64,000 bases of DNA from Cristatella mucedo (GCA_009760855.2 WPIO01000008.1:8506001-8570000); one strand, 5' to 3'. Numbered from the stretch's first letter, positions 43,460-55,794 are shown. Notes: a model not told the origin generated them from the letters alone. Translations and numbers: made by a program.

Positions 43460-43611
43460 TAAGTTTATTAAACAAAGTAACACAAATGACTCTATCTTAG
43501 TGATGAAGGTTTTTTCACGATACGATATCAGGTAATTTTTGGACAACCGATGGTGGAACCGAGGTTGGACAAAAATTAGCTGGTGTCGTATCGGGGGTAA
43601 AACATTAATCA
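43460..43611 (-). repeat. Right terminal inverted repeat
   Basis: Reverse complement of the left repeat; the outer end reads TGATTAATGTTTTACCCC on the minus strand, followed by the CCAGT target duplication. Confidence 0.93.
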
Positions 43612-43650
43612 CCAGTGCATGTCGGTGAGAAGTTGTGTGATGTGGCAACT
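43612..43650 (-). mobile_element. LINE copy split by the Polinton (right part)
   Basis: CCAGTGCATGTCGGTGAGAA and GATGTGGCAACTGG continue the LINE interrupted at 31,337; the LINE's truncated 5' end is near 43,650. Confidence 0.85.
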
Positions 43651-43766
43651 GGGGATGGCTTACTCTCCAGTTCAGTCGACGAGGCTCAAATACCAGCAGC
43701 CTCGAGCTGGCTGGTAGCCGACCTTCCCCCTTCACTAGCTTCCCCAGCAGCAGTCACGCCTCCGAA

Positions 43767-46700
43767 ATGGCCGCCGAGTTTGCCGGCAGGCTGGCCCTGG
43801 TCACCGGTAAGGCTGGACGAGTCGCAGCTGGCGCGTTCGTTCTTGCGAGCAGCATTGCCATCGTAATTGCCACTCGTGCGAGCATCTGCGGTGGCATTTC
43901 GCTAGGAATGATGCTCAGCTGGAGGGGTGGCGGGAAGGAGCTGGGTGTGGTATCCAGGCCTCCTCGTGTCCCTAGCTGTACTGCCAGCTACTCGGCGTCT
44001 GCGGGCGCGTTTCCCAGCGCTCGGCAGCCGCGCTCGCTCGAAAAAGTCCGCTTGCGCTCGCCCGCCACGCATCGCTTTCTATTTTCGCGGCCTTAGGCTT
44101 CCCCGCCTCGAGGTTCGAGCACGATTCCAAAGCCCGATGTTCTGCCGCACCTTGCAGGTGCCGCCAGTGGTATAGGTAGAGCAGTTGCTCGGGCCTTGGC
44201 CGCGAACGGAGCGAAAGTCATTGTGGCCGACGTCGACGCTTCGAAAGCTTCTGAGCAGGCTGCTGCCTTAGCCGGAGGTAGGTGGGGTCGTGGCGTCAGG
44301 AACCGAAGCCGCGGCTGCTCCGTTTGCAAGGAAAGAGAGCTGCCGACCGATAGCGCTTGTTACTGACGGCGCCTCGCTTGAGCTTAGGCTTCAAGCGAGG
44401 CTGCAGTGCAGCCGGTGTCGTTGCTATGGTCGCCTGAGCAGTGAGCCGATCCTGTCGCTGAGCTGATCCAGCTGCGATTGCCATGCTTTATTAAGCCGAT
44501 GCGGTCAACTGACCACTCACGCTGAAGGAGGGCGCCTATCTGCTTGCTTGTCCCTCGCGGTGATATCTGATTAGCAGCTTGTTCGAAGGCCCAGAGTGCA
44601 TAGGCTAGAAGACCCGACCTTCACCGACAGTAAATCCCAGCGTCTTTTGTATCGCTCATACTTGGGAGCTGCCTTATGTTGGCCTAGTGGCCCTGCATGA
44701 TCGATTGCTTCTTGGTGCAACTGCTTTGGGCGACCCTGACGCTATAGACTGCTAAGATTACTCAATGTTTACAATGCAAGCGATATAGGACACTCGTGCT
44801 AAGTGAGCACGTGTCTCCTGGTTTCGGACTAATCCGATTGGCCTTTTTCAAGTTCGTTCTGGGACCAGACTTCGGTACTTTGAAGTCTGATTTGGAGATA
44901 GAAAACTTTCGATTGGGTTGTCAGTTGTAGTAGTGTTATACGCATGGGTGATGATGGGCCGCAGGCATGTCAGCTGTGCCCCACAAAGTATGCAGTACGC
45001 AGTGGAGCTGCTGGGCCCAGGCTGATGGCTTTGTGCTGCCGTTCTGATGACCGTCGCATGCTCACTTCTGTTGTCTCCCAGTTTGCCTGTTTTGCTGCGT
45101 GAAATTCGCAAAATGGTGCTCGCTGACTGGACGGTCAAAATCGCTTCAGGAAACCACAGTGCTGAGCAAGTCGATGTTGCCTCACCCCAGTCTGTCGGCG
45201 ACCTGTTGGTCAGGATTAAGGCAAAGTAATAGTAATAATAAGAATTATAATAATAGGCCATTCTTGACATTGGCTGGCCTGTTTGCTGTCTGGCTCGTGC
45301 TTGCCGTTCTGCATGTGCACGAGCACGCACATGCACGTGTCTCTGCCCTTTCCTTTGACAGTGCTGCCTTCCTAAAGCAGCCTTACTGAAGCCACTCAGA
45401 GAAACTCACCGTCGTGGCTGCCTGCTTTGTAGGCACGAGGAGCCTCTGAGTGTGCTGATAAACTCAGCCGGTGTGACACGCGACTCTTTCCTCTTGAAGA
45501 TGGCCGATGACCAGTGGGACACGGTGATCAACGTCAACCTGAAGGTAAGCGAGGATCCGCTGCTACTGCTCGTGAGTGCCAGTACACGCTCCCCTCACCC
45601 CGTGTTGCTGGGCTGCTGCCAGGCGTTGCTGGGGCTCTCGCCCCTTCCCTGTCGGGCTACGGCTGCAGCTAGATGACCTTAATAATTATAATAACACACT
45701 TGATAAAGTGCCCTCAGAGAACTCAAGTCTCTTTCTAGGCTCTTTACATTTGCTGCAAAGGAAACACGACCTTGATCTTAGTGCCCCCTTCTCAGGCTGC
45801 GTATTCTGCTTGCTGCTACTGCTGCTTGCTGTTGCTGCTGTTTGTGCTGTTGTTTACTACAGTTGCAAAATTTTTGCTGCGTGTAGGTCTTGTAAATTTT
45901 GTGGCACTAGAGCAAAGTAAGGTCAAAAGGTGGTCAGGGCAAAGAAGAGAAGGCCTTTGAGCTGGTTTTGCCCTTTGAGTACTGGTGCTTACGGCCACTG
46001 TGGCTAGTAAGTTAGTGGTCTTGAGTATTGCAGATCAGCCAGTCTCACCCGTTCATTCCGAACCTTCTCCACCTCCTCTCACTAGAGTCAGCCCCCTCCA
46101 CAACTCCTTTTGACGATTCTTGGTAAGGTAGCAGGATGCCTCGGTGGCTATGGCTCACAATTCGTTTCATTTTAAATTGAGGAGCTTCATGCGCAGCAGC
46201 AGCACTTGGCTGCACAGCTAGGCGCTGCAGCCGAGCCGATTGCAGGCCCAGAGCAAGCATGTCGCAAGCCCTGCCAGGCCCACTGCCTCTCCTGATCAGT
46301 CTCGCTAGCAACGGCTTGCTAAGTCGGTCTTTCCGCTTTGATCACGCTGCCAATTTTGATTCCAGATTCCCGTTTCGGGCTGGTTAGTTTCACGCTCGGA
46401 GTTACTTGCCCAAGCATGCCCACGCTTGCTCGGCGGTGGCTGCTCTGCTGGGTTAGTCTCTACCAGCAACATGCTTCTGTCCAATATCCAGGTCATCACA
46501 GCTGAAGGAGCCGACAGCAGACTTGCATTGTGCCATCAAATCCTTGAACGGCCGAGCAGTTGAAGTTAGAGGTCTTGCATATACTCGGTTCTGATTCGGC
46601 TAGCCAATAGGCAGGAATTAATTTATTATTATAGACTCGCAGTACTGCCATTGCTCTCAATATTTTTAAACCAGTTGTCAGCTGCAACAAAAGTCCAGGT

Positions 46701-49700
46701 TCTAAGCTCTGAACGAGGCTTTTTAAGCTTAAGCAAGAAGGTATCGCTCATCTTTTGATAGTGAACCTTGATTTGAAAATGTTTGCAAAAAATATCCTAC
46801 ATGCCACTTCTACTCAATTCTCCATCATACCTGCTCGCAGCTGCTATTCTACAAAACGATGATGTACACCGTTGCTCTGGACGAGTTTGCTCATCTTGCA
46901 AAGCACAATGGGCACCCATGGCCAGATATAACCTGTGGCTTCCTGAAAATGGTAAACTGGCTAGGAGTACTAAGTGCGAGCTTGAAAAGCATCGAGAAGA
47001 CGGCTGTGGCTGCTTGTCTATTGACCGGCTAACTAGCACACTTGTGGGTTGTGCCAATCCATCCTATCTAGGACAAAGTCTAGCTTTTATAAGAACCTTG
47101 TGGAATCACATATGTGCAATCGAAAAATACTGGTGTCTACAATCAACTATGTCCTGCACCAGCTTCAATTCTGCACCATACCTAGTCTTCCTTGCAATGA
47201 TCAAGCTGATCGTTTTTCTAGCCTCTTGAGTACCAATGTATACAAAATCAGAGAGTCTATTACCAGGGTTACAACATCCCTTGAGTTTTCTACCTCCTTG
47301 TTTGTTTTTCCTTGTTCTACCTCAACATCCACCTTCATCCATGTCCAATCCTTACCCTGCTACCTTCATCTCAAATTCTATGTCGGTGTCTAAGAAGCTT
47401 TCTTGACCCAATACCTGCTGTTCTTCTGATATGCCTTGATTTACTGCTGCCCTATGTAAGTACTTTGTTAATCTATCCCTAAACTCTGGCTTTGCCCGAA
47501 CATCTTTAAAAAGGCAATTGTCTGGCGCCCCCCCCCCCCCCCGCAGGAAGAATGTGTCACTAGACCAAGAAAACGTAAGCAGCATCTGCCAAGTCTCCTT
47601 CAGAAATTCAAACCTAGCAAGTAAATTCCTGTTAGGTTTTAAAGCAAATCACTCCACAGAGTCAGCACTGGTTTTAGTGTATAAAGATCTTCTCTAAAAT
47701 GTGAACTTAGGTATAGTGTCTGTGCTAGTTCTACTAGATCTTTCTTGCAACATTTGATACCACTGATCAGTAAAAATTGTTTCTTGTGTGCCTGTCGTCT
47801 CGCATAAGTGTCCCAGGCATTGTGCTCGAATAGCTTGGGTCTTTGTCGAAGTGGGATAGTCCAGAGAAAAGATATCAATATAAACTGTTCATCCAGTGAG
47901 CCTTTGACGTGTGGGGTGCCCCAAGGATGCCACGTAGGTGTACTTCTTTCGACAATGTATACTCTCCTCCTTGCTAAGAGAATCGCCAAACGCAAGCTAG
48001 GCTTTCATTTCTGTACAGATGACACGCAGCTGAAACTTGTCTTTCTGTTCGCTTGTGACGACCCATCTCGACTTCTGTGGCTCTCTACTTGCAGGTCTTC
48101 TTCTGTATGCAAGTACAGTTGGTGCAAACCTCTGCAGCTAGGCTTGTCTGTCTCGAACTTTTCATTTGCCGAATTAACCATTTCTCACCAATCTGCACTG
48201 GCTCCCCATCGAGTAGCATATCGACGTCAAGGTTCTGTCACTTACACAAAGGTCTCTTCATTCTTTTGCTTCGGTCTACGTGTCTGAATTAATTCCCTAA
48301 TCTCCTGCCTCACTACCACTCGTCTGACTCGGGTCTTTCGATTGTGGCCCTCTGATGAATTTCCAATCTCGTGGAGATTGTGCTTATAGTTACTGTGCCC
48401 CCAAAAGCCTCGAACTCACTACCAACTAAAATCAAACAATCTCCTGATTTTATGACATTCAAAAAGCCAACAACTTGCCTGCTCCTTACAGTCTTTGCTT
48501 CTTCCGAGTGAATTGTCCTTCGTGTGCCTCGTGTCTTCTAAATTGGCCATTTTACCATTAGCTCATTGACATGCACCGTTTTCAGCTTATTGAAGTGCCT
48601 AGAATGAGATTGGTTATCCCGAGGTACTATTGTAATATTTTATTATTGTGGTTATCCTGCTGCATGATGCCACGTGGCTGGAGCAACGCTGTAATCGATT
48701 GAAGATCAGCATTCTTATACTACTATTTGCTATGGCTACAAACCATGGGTCACACCATTGATCCATGCTGGAGAGGTTTTTAAAAGATAGGTGCTCTGGC
48801 AAATTCCGTGGTTTTCTCAGATCTCAGCACTCCTCTTCTGCAAGTTTTGCTAAATTTTAAATGGAGTGCAAAATGCTTGCTGCCCTGGGAGCCCGGCTTC
48901 CAGCCTTCCAGGAAAAAGATTAGTGGCCACCTGGAAAGAGACCAAGTTTCAGCAGTACTGTCTGGATGGGTGTTGTGGAGCAAGCCCCTTCTCCATTTAG
49001 CCCCTGTCTAAAAACTATGGTAGTCCTTCTTAGGAGTAGATGACTCTCCCCCCCTAAAATATGCCCCGGAGCTGTGAATCGAAGGCTTGCTAAGCATAAA
49101 TTCGCTGCTTGCGTTAGTCCGTGATAGCACGAAATAAAGCTCCAGGACGTGCAGAGCAAAACATATCCAGTCGGAATCAGAAATAATCTGGGCTCATGTC
49201 GCACAAGCAGAGCTGGACTCACATTTTAAATTTCACTCTGATACTTAGAGAGTATTAGCCGAGTTGTGAAATGTACAAGGCATCAAGCTACACTGAAGAT
49301 GAAGCTGTATAAAAGTCACAAGCATGCACCTCAACAAGCTTCACGCACGTACCTCGATCTACCAAAACAGTTGGGATGCAAGTCGCTTATGACGCAGAGA
49401 TCGGTACATTTTTTATTTGTAGATATGTTGCTTCCAGTTTATATCTGGGCTAGACATGATTTGCATAGTAATTTTTTAATTTATGTGGAAGTCTTCATAA
49501 TAACAATAATAATATTATTAACAATGCACTTGATAAAGCACCCTCAGAGAACCCAATCTCTTTATAGGCGCTTTACATTTGCTGCAAAGGGAAATGCAAT
49601 TGAATGGTGAGTAATATCATGCTTGATAAACAACATGAATAACATGGTTAGTGGCAGCATGCACAGTGTCAGTACGCATAAGCACATCAAGGACGAATCA

Positions 49701-52700
49701 CAGGGACCCACTAAATGGTGTCCTAAATAGGTTTGTTTTTAAGTTCTTTTTAAATGTGGTCAAGTCAGGGGATGTTGTGACGCAAGTCGGGAGGGAGTTC
49801 CAGGCTTTGGGAGCATATGAACTAAATGCATGGTCTCCAAAGGATTTGAGGTTTGTACGAGGTATTGGTAGACTGTTGGATTCCGAAAAGCGGGTGGTAC
49901 GATGCTTGGCCTGATGGGGTAGTACATCTGAGAGATAGGTTGGAGCCATAGAATAAAGAGACCTAAAAGTGAGCGACAAAACCTTGAAGTCGATCCGTTG
50001 CTTGACTGGTAGTCAGTGCAAGTCGTGCAGCCCGTCTTCAGGACTTCTGATCCCATTTCTATCATGCTTGTTTTTTTAAAGGTATGCTATAAAAATATTC
50101 GATTGTCAGACCTATTATTGTATACCTATTTTCTACGTAATTTCATACGTATTTTCTTGAAATTTCCTGTTAACACTCCCTTACCGATCATCGCCTGCAG
50201 TTGCACCTTTCGTCACAGCTGCGGAAACACTGCTCAGCTGGCGCCGTGCGCTTTTGTGAAGTGCCTGCAGATTTGGCTGTTCGTCGTTTAGTGTGTATGC
50301 TGAGGCGTAGCCATTCTTGCTTGCATGACTTTCTGTGGCTCCACTCACAGGGTACGTATCTGATTAACAAAGCCGTAGCCCGGGCAATGGTGGAGCAGGG
50401 CACTCGTGGATCCATTGTCAACATTGCAAGCATCGTTGGAAAAGTTGGAAACATTGGTCAGACCAATTATGCAGCATCAAAGGCTGGTGTCATCGGCTTA
50501 ACCAAGTCGGTAGCCAAGGAGTTGGGCAGGTGAGCTACTGTCGTCAGCTCCAGCCCTCTGGTGAGTGGCATGTCGAAGAAATGGTCAACAAACTCTGTGA
50601 CCTTTGCTAGCTCGGTGACCTTTGCTAGCTCGGCCTACTCGGTCCATCGCACCCCCTCTCCGACTAGTGGAACCAGAGTTGCCCGCTGGACCCACATCCG
50701 GCCGCTCCAGCGAGTGAAAAGATTGCTGCACTTTAGTGGGCCCTTTCGAGCTGCCGCTGCTAGAACTGATAGAGGTCGCTCCGACTGGCGAGCATGCACC
50801 TGGTAAAATCACTCGGTCCGTGTCGCCCGTGTCGGCTTTGTGCTCAGCGACTATTCGGCCTTCGCACTCATTACCCTCATGGTGTGTTCATCAAGTGTAC
50901 ATTGAACTCTGCTGATCTGCCGATCCTTCCTCGGCTTGCTGCTGCATGACAAGGTGATGTCTGCAGGCCTCGCCCGTGCTTTGTACAGCTAAACGATCAA
51001 ATATTGGCTAGGAAGTCAGCAGGAGAGGAGAGAGAGAGAGAGAGAGGGGGTAGGCAGAGGGGGAAAGGAGGCGGGGAAAGGAATGAAGTAGACAGATAAG
51101 GCAAGGAAGCAGGCCAAGAAGAAAGACAGCCAGAATAAGCAAAGGTAGCTCAAGATCGGAATTCGTTTGCTCCGCTGGTTTCTTTCTGGACAAGCAATCC
51201 AGAATTCGAACCGACGTGTCCTCCATAGAGCCACAGAGAAGCAGGCAGCCGATGGCTGGACTAGGCACTCGCAGAGAATGGAAGGGGGATCTGATCCCTG
51301 AGGGATCCTGGCGGCCCATATTCGGTACCAACCCGAAAGCGTCACCGTGCTGCTACTCGTCGTCCTCCCTCCCCCTTCCTCTCCCCCCCCCCTGGTCCTG
51401 GCCACGCTCGGCAGGCTCGTCAGTCAATAGACTGTCAAGCCGACTGCGTCCCTGCTGGCAGCACCTGGCGTTAGGTAAGGCGTTATTCGGCTGATGGCGT
51501 TACCTAGGGCGTTATTCGGCAGACCTGTTTGTATACTGGACGGCAGCTGACTCTGATGCCGACATTGAACTCGGGAGTCGGTTGAGGGCATGCTAGCTTC
51601 TCAGATTCAGGTGCCGTGAAAGCTGTGAGGAGCCATGCTTAATGACTGCATGCTTACCTAGTGTTTCTGGTTATTCTTATTTCTCATTGCTAGTAGGTTT
51701 TAGCACACCCTGATACGGCCTGATGTGCATGGCAAGCACGCTTAGCTAGTATGTGCAAGCATAGTCTGGATTTAAAACATTCTCGTCTAATCGAACTAGA
51801 AATGTGATATAATTTCATTTTCTACAATAATATGGCCACGAAAGCTGCAGCTGCTTGTGCCGCTGCTCGGTCACGTTGGTGTCGCATTGCATCGTCGCTC
51901 GGCCTGCAGCACGTCTCTGCGCGCCAGGCCAACGTCAGCTGGCTGCTGCTCGCCGTGGCAGGAATGGCATACGAGTCAACTGCGTTCTGCCCGGCTTCAT
52001 CGACACCCCGATGACGGCCAAGCTGCCCGATAAGGTGCTGCAGAGCCTGCTGCCACTCATACCTCTTGGCAAGTTCGGATCGCCAGAAGGTGAGCCACCC
52101 AAGCGTGCTGCTGCCGCCGTAGAGCACGAAGATGCACACAGTCTAGTGGGCGGACATGAGCTCTATCTCTAACGTTTGCGGCTGTCCGGTCATTATATTT
52201 AATTAAAATGCTAGCTGACATAGCAGCAGCATTTATATAGCCGAAGAAGAGCCTTAGCAGCTATCACCTACGCTTTACAGTGGGCAATAAAGGATTGCCA
52301 ACTGCAGGACTTGAACCCGAAACCTGGGTCATGTAATGTATCTCCTATTGTAACTCCACAAAGCCACATAGACTGTGTGGGTGATACGAAGGAGAGTTTT
52401 GTCTAGCCCACTCACAGCCTAGGCGGCTTTCGGTATGCATTCGGTAGCCAACAGACTTCATCTCAAGTATTAAAGAGAAAGTGAGCCGTAGTCATAGCCG
52501 AGTCAGGAGGGCAATTGAGGTAATGAGTAGCACGGTATGTACTCTTCACGAGATCTCGGATGAGTTCTAGGGAGAATTTGTGTTTTCGGGATCGGGAAGT
52601 TGAACATGCGACCTGAGGGCATCGTCTCGAGTTCAGCCGGATGGGGGGCGATGAACTCAAGTAACGGTAGCTGGCCTCAAGTAACGGTAGCTGGCTCGAT

Positions 52701-53861
52701 GCAGCACGTGTGATGATCAGTCGCAAAAAATCCTCACAGTATGGCTGCAGCTGCTTCGGCCAAAACACCGTTCGGGTAATAAGAGGGTTTTCTACGATGC
52801 CAAGTAAACGTATAGTGCCGAGTTACATATAGCATTTCAAAATATTTATCGACATCCCCAAAACTAACTCATTTTCTGTTGGTATGTTTGCGTTTGGTGT
52901 ACCGTTGTCCCACCGAGATTGTTTACGACCTCCCTTGTCTGGCCAGGCACTGAAGCCACAATCTTCTTCGCTGTCTCTTATGCTGCAGAACATTCTACAG
53001 AGCCTGAGTTTTACTGACAAGGTCGGCTGCTGGCATAGGTCCAACATGCTGCCTCATTTGCCTGTCGATATCACTGCATAATTATTCTATGGGTTTTCAA
53101 ATCAGACTACTGGCTGCACCCCTGCATCAGCATCACATAAGGATTCGTCACAAAAAAAAGTACTTGACCCAAGCTATTATTGATCAAGCAAGTGCAATTT
53201 CAAGGCTCGCGTACTCTGCTTGGGGGTCGTTAGATTTTGGCAGAAAGATGACGAGCCTAAGCTCACTGCCACTCTAGTGAAGTACGTTTGGGCGAGTCGG
53301 TGACCTGAATGGTACTCCAAAAAGGCCTCCGGGGGTCAGCGAGTCCTGGCAACTTATCATTTTCCCATTAATCATTGGTATTTTTCGTAACATCATCCCA
53401 AAGGAATGCTCGAATTTCTGCAAATAGCAGAATCCGAAGCTTAATTTTGGCAATGTGTTCCTTTATCGTTCTGGCTTTTTTTATAGAGACATAAAGTGAA
53501 TGACGAATTGTGAGCTAGCCAGCAGCTATGCTTTGATTTTGGCGTTTGGGCTACTTATTGGAACAGCAGCTTCTAGTTGATCTTGCTGCCATAGTCAACG
53601 GTATTCATAGAATCTGCATAGCTTTCGGAGCACTTTTTGTGACGGTCCGAACAGGCTTTTTCACCGTTAGTCCTATGCGTCTAGCTTACTCTATCTATTC
53701 TCCAGCTTGCCAGGCATTTAACTGATGCACGACCAAGAGAGCGTGAACTCGATCGCTTTGCAATTGTAGATATTGCCGACGTGTGCGTCTTCCTTGCCAG
53801 CGAGAAAAGTCGCTACATAACGGGCAGCAGCATTGAAGTCACCGGCGGCTTGTTTGCATGA
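43767..53861 (+). CDS. HSD17B8: HSD17B8-type short-chain dehydrogenase, seven exons
   Basis: Exons 43767-43806, 44158-44277, 45150-45225, 45433-45544, 50351-50529, 51962-52089 and 53770-53861. All introns are GT-AG, and the lengths sum to 747 nt, exactly 248 codons plus TGA. Landmarks: Rossmann [25 protein letters not shown] in [17 protein letters not shown]; the catalytic set in [20 protein letters not shown] (Ser, then Tyr 13 residues on, Lys four later; the catalytic Asn is in VINVNLK); [15 protein letters not shown]; ending [15 protein letters not shown]. It closely resembles vertebrate HSD17B8, the NAD-dependent subunit of mitochondrial 3-ketoacyl-ACP reductase (fatty-acid synthesis), also reported to oxidise 17-beta-hydroxysteroids. 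Intron 4 (4.8 kb) holds three LINE pieces. I saw no AATAAA in the 600 bases after the stop. The alternative CBR4 is less likely given GNH and the GGLF ending. Confidence 0.95.
44278..45149 (+). other. HSD17B8 intron 2
   Basis: 872 bp intron without recognised insertions; ends AAAATCGCTTCAG. Confidence 0.8.
45679..45775 (-). mobile_element. LINE tail fragment in HSD17B8 intron 4
   Basis: AATAATTATAATAACACACT, TGATAAAGTGCCCTCAGAGA and CTTTACATTTGCTGCAAAGG in reverse orientation. Confidence 0.85.
45776..46789. other. HSD17B8 intron 4, unique part
   Basis: No feature recognised apart from short TGCTGT runs at 45,810-45,855. Confidence 0.4.
46790..48655 (+). mobile_element. Long LINE remnant in HSD17B8 intron 4
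   Basis: The longest LINE copy here. Frame-broken pieces in order: [39 protein letters not shown] then [20 protein letters not shown] (the linker between endonuclease and RT, as in CR1/L2 ORF2); [19 protein letters not shown] and [46 protein letters not shown] (YADD mutated to CTDD). The RT C-terminal region and a diverged tail with TTTTATTATTG follow. It contains a C15 run near 47,530. Confidence 0.85.
48656..49494. other. HSD17B8 intron 4, unique part
   Basis: No feature recognised; includes the frequently open but unremarkable frames near 48,800-49,220. Confidence 0.35.
49495..50034 (-). mobile_element. 5'-truncated LINE in HSD17B8 intron 4
   Basis: (TAA)n-like tail, 3' UTR, then the RT C-terminus ([20 protein letters not shown] in frame, reverse strand), ending at AGTCAGTGCAAGTCGTG. 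Close to consensus, so relatively young. Confidence 0.92.
50530..51961. other. HSD17B8 intron 5
   Basis: 1.43 kb intron with a (GA)n/purine-rich tract at 51,025-51,130; no transposon recognised. Confidence 0.7.
52211..52350 (-). repeat. tRNA-derived SINE, copy 7, in HSD17B8 intron 6
   Basis: CTAGCTGACATAGCAGCAGC, GCCGAAGAAGAGCCTTAGCA, GTGGGCAATAAAGGATTGCC and GCAGGACTTGAACCCG in order, reverse orientation; the tRNA-like head is poorly preserved. Confidence 0.75.
52351..53769. other. HSD17B8 intron 6, remainder
   Basis: Nothing recognised apart from a short direct repeat CTCAAGTAACGGTAGCTGG at 52,656-52,694. Confidence 0.45.
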
Positions 53862-55495
53862 CCGTCAGAGCTCGAAGAATCTGACCTTTACCCCTGTTGC
53901 AACAATGGCGACTGGTAGCCAGCGAGTAGCCCAGGGCTCGCGACCCTGGGCTGATCCTGCAGCAGGGCAAGCGTAACGGTAGCCGGCGTAACTGTAGCGG
54001 CGATACGCTCCAGTCTAATACATTTGTCATGTATACCCGGTGCTCTTTCCTGTGACCTGTGAACGGAGTCGATATCATTCGCTCAGCTATCTTTGTACTC
54101 TTGTTAGCATCCGTGATATAGATAAATCTGAAGCTGATCATCATGAACCCATCCCCCTTCCAGTGATCAACAGTGGCCAGCTGTGGTAAGCGAAGTCAAA
54201 CTCTAATGAACTGTGATCGCCTATAGACACTGACTGGACATGAGGATTTCGATTTTCTTAAGGGAGTCCTCAAAGGAACAGTCCTAGTTGTCGAGGTGTC
54301 AAGCAGAGTACGTGCCCGACATTTTCACGAGTCCACGGTATCTGCTTCCTTCTCATCGAGCGTCCTATAATTGCAGCTATATAAAAGCCAAGATTTACTG
54401 CTGCGAAAATGCGTCCGGTTAGTTTGGTGCTCTTTCAAGTATATACCTAGTTTTGTGTGGTTACTAGGCTTTCGACGATAGTTTGTTGGGTCTAACAGCA
54501 GTAGGCCGTGCTGCCTCAATGCTAATACCCAGAGCCAGTCACTCTGGCTCAAGACGAGCACTCAACGGAAATTCGACATTAGCTGAGCCGATAGCAGGAA
54601 AGGCAGAAACAAAAGTGCGAAGTCGTCTACTCTGTCAAAGCGTTGGTTGCTCTTTCTTCAGCTACAATGAAAAATCGCACGTTTACTCTGTTTATTGCTC
54701 ATGTGCTCTCCAGCTTGCTTACCGATGCAGCATTCGTTGAGCTAATTCCTCTCCCACTAGCCTGACTGCGAATGCATTGTAATGCGGTACAGGTGGAAGC
54801 GACGCACCTATTCGTATTTACTCACGAGGTCACCTTTAGTTGGCCGTAGCCGCCTTGAATTAGTTTGCCTACTCCCGGATGAGGAGCCGGCAACTGAAAG
54901 GCTCGGGGCTAATGAGCTCTCTCGTAAGAGGTAAATAACCGGCATAGCTGCTTTAGTTAGCTGCACAGAATACCAGTGGCTTGTCCCTACAGCCGATACT
55001 GTTATTTGTAAACGTATACTGCCCTCTGCTCATTGGTGGATGGCTGCTTGTAATTCGATTGCCTGCCTTCACACTCTCTTGGATTTGGATGCTAAAACTT
55101 CGGTGATGACTGAATGTACATGAGCATTCTCGCCGGTCGGCTTCAACCATTGTAATAATGTACGCACATAAAGCGTACGTATATGCATACACACACCATA
55201 TACCGTATGTACGCATTGATATCAACCCGCTCCTGCTCCTGGAACACGAGATATCTCTTGGCCAATCGAATGCTCTGCAGGCAGCGAATGTGCTAATCCG
55301 AGATCGAACTGCTGACGAATCCCATGGCCACCAGATCTTCCCACACGATGGCTCGAGCATGATAGCAGCAAATTATAACAGGATAGCATTTATTAATACA
55401 CTTGATGCTAAAATTTGACTCATAGCTTATTCTTAGTCTTTAATTGGTTTAAAGGCACTATACAAACGACCTATTATTATATAACTCCTGGCATA
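53862..55495. other. Intergenic region after HSD17B8
   Basis: Presumed 3' UTR of HSD17B8 at the start, including an inverted repeat CCCAGGGCTCGCGACCCTGGG at 53,930-53,950. Otherwise nothing recognised. Confidence 0.4.
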
Positions 55496-55499
55496 TGTA

Positions 55500-55500
55500 T

Positions 55501-55544
<44 letters not shown>

Positions 55545-55545
55545 T
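55500..55545. repeat. (AC)n(AT)n microsatellite
   Basis: About ten AC units followed by about twelve AT units. Confidence 0.95.
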
Positions 55546-55794
55546 GAATTCAAATGTGCACACATTCAAAGCCAGCCCAAGTACCGGAAAATAGAATTTA
55601 CAAAGTGTAGACGATTTTTTCCATCCCTACCGCCAGACCATAAATTCCATCTCCGTCCTGGCCTCCGAGGTCCCTGGCTCCACTTGTACTAGCTAAGACC
55701 TTGTCGTCACAGTCTTACTAATAAAAATAATTCATTTTGTGGGTACACGTGAACAAAAGCGATGGAAAATATGGAATTGAAGTTAAGGCTTTGT

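Larger units (their letters stand above)
31338..43611 (-). mobile_element. Polinton/Maverick, 12.3 kb, decayed
   Basis: The element is bounded by ~152 bp terminal inverted repeats whose outer ends read TGAT(G/T)AATGTTTT, so it begins TG and ends CA. It is flanked by a 5 bp direct repeat CCAGT (31,333-31,337 and 43,612-43,616). Inside, base composition is strikingly AT-rich against GC-rich flanks. It carries a protein-primed-type DNA polymerase B gene at the right end and a retroviral-type integrase at the left, both on the minus strand: the two hallmark genes of Polintons, a virus-like group that integrates by its own integrase. Other content is fibre-like genes, an HNH-AP2 gene and small unknown frames. 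I recognise no capsid, packaging ATPase or maturation protease gene. Nearly every gene has frameshifts or stops, and two LINEs have inserted, so this is an old, inactive copy. Confidence 0.93.

Noticed and set aside
31500-43500. Bacterial or phage contamination, suggested by AT-richness, tail-fibre repeats and HNH-AP2
   Set aside because: The island is flanked by TIRs and a target duplication within a host LINE and contains two further host LINE insertions, so it is integrated and old.
44848-45336. 162-codon reverse-strand frame in HSD17B8 introns 2-3
   Set aside because: Runs across a real exon on the other strand and a TAA-rich stretch; no homology seen.
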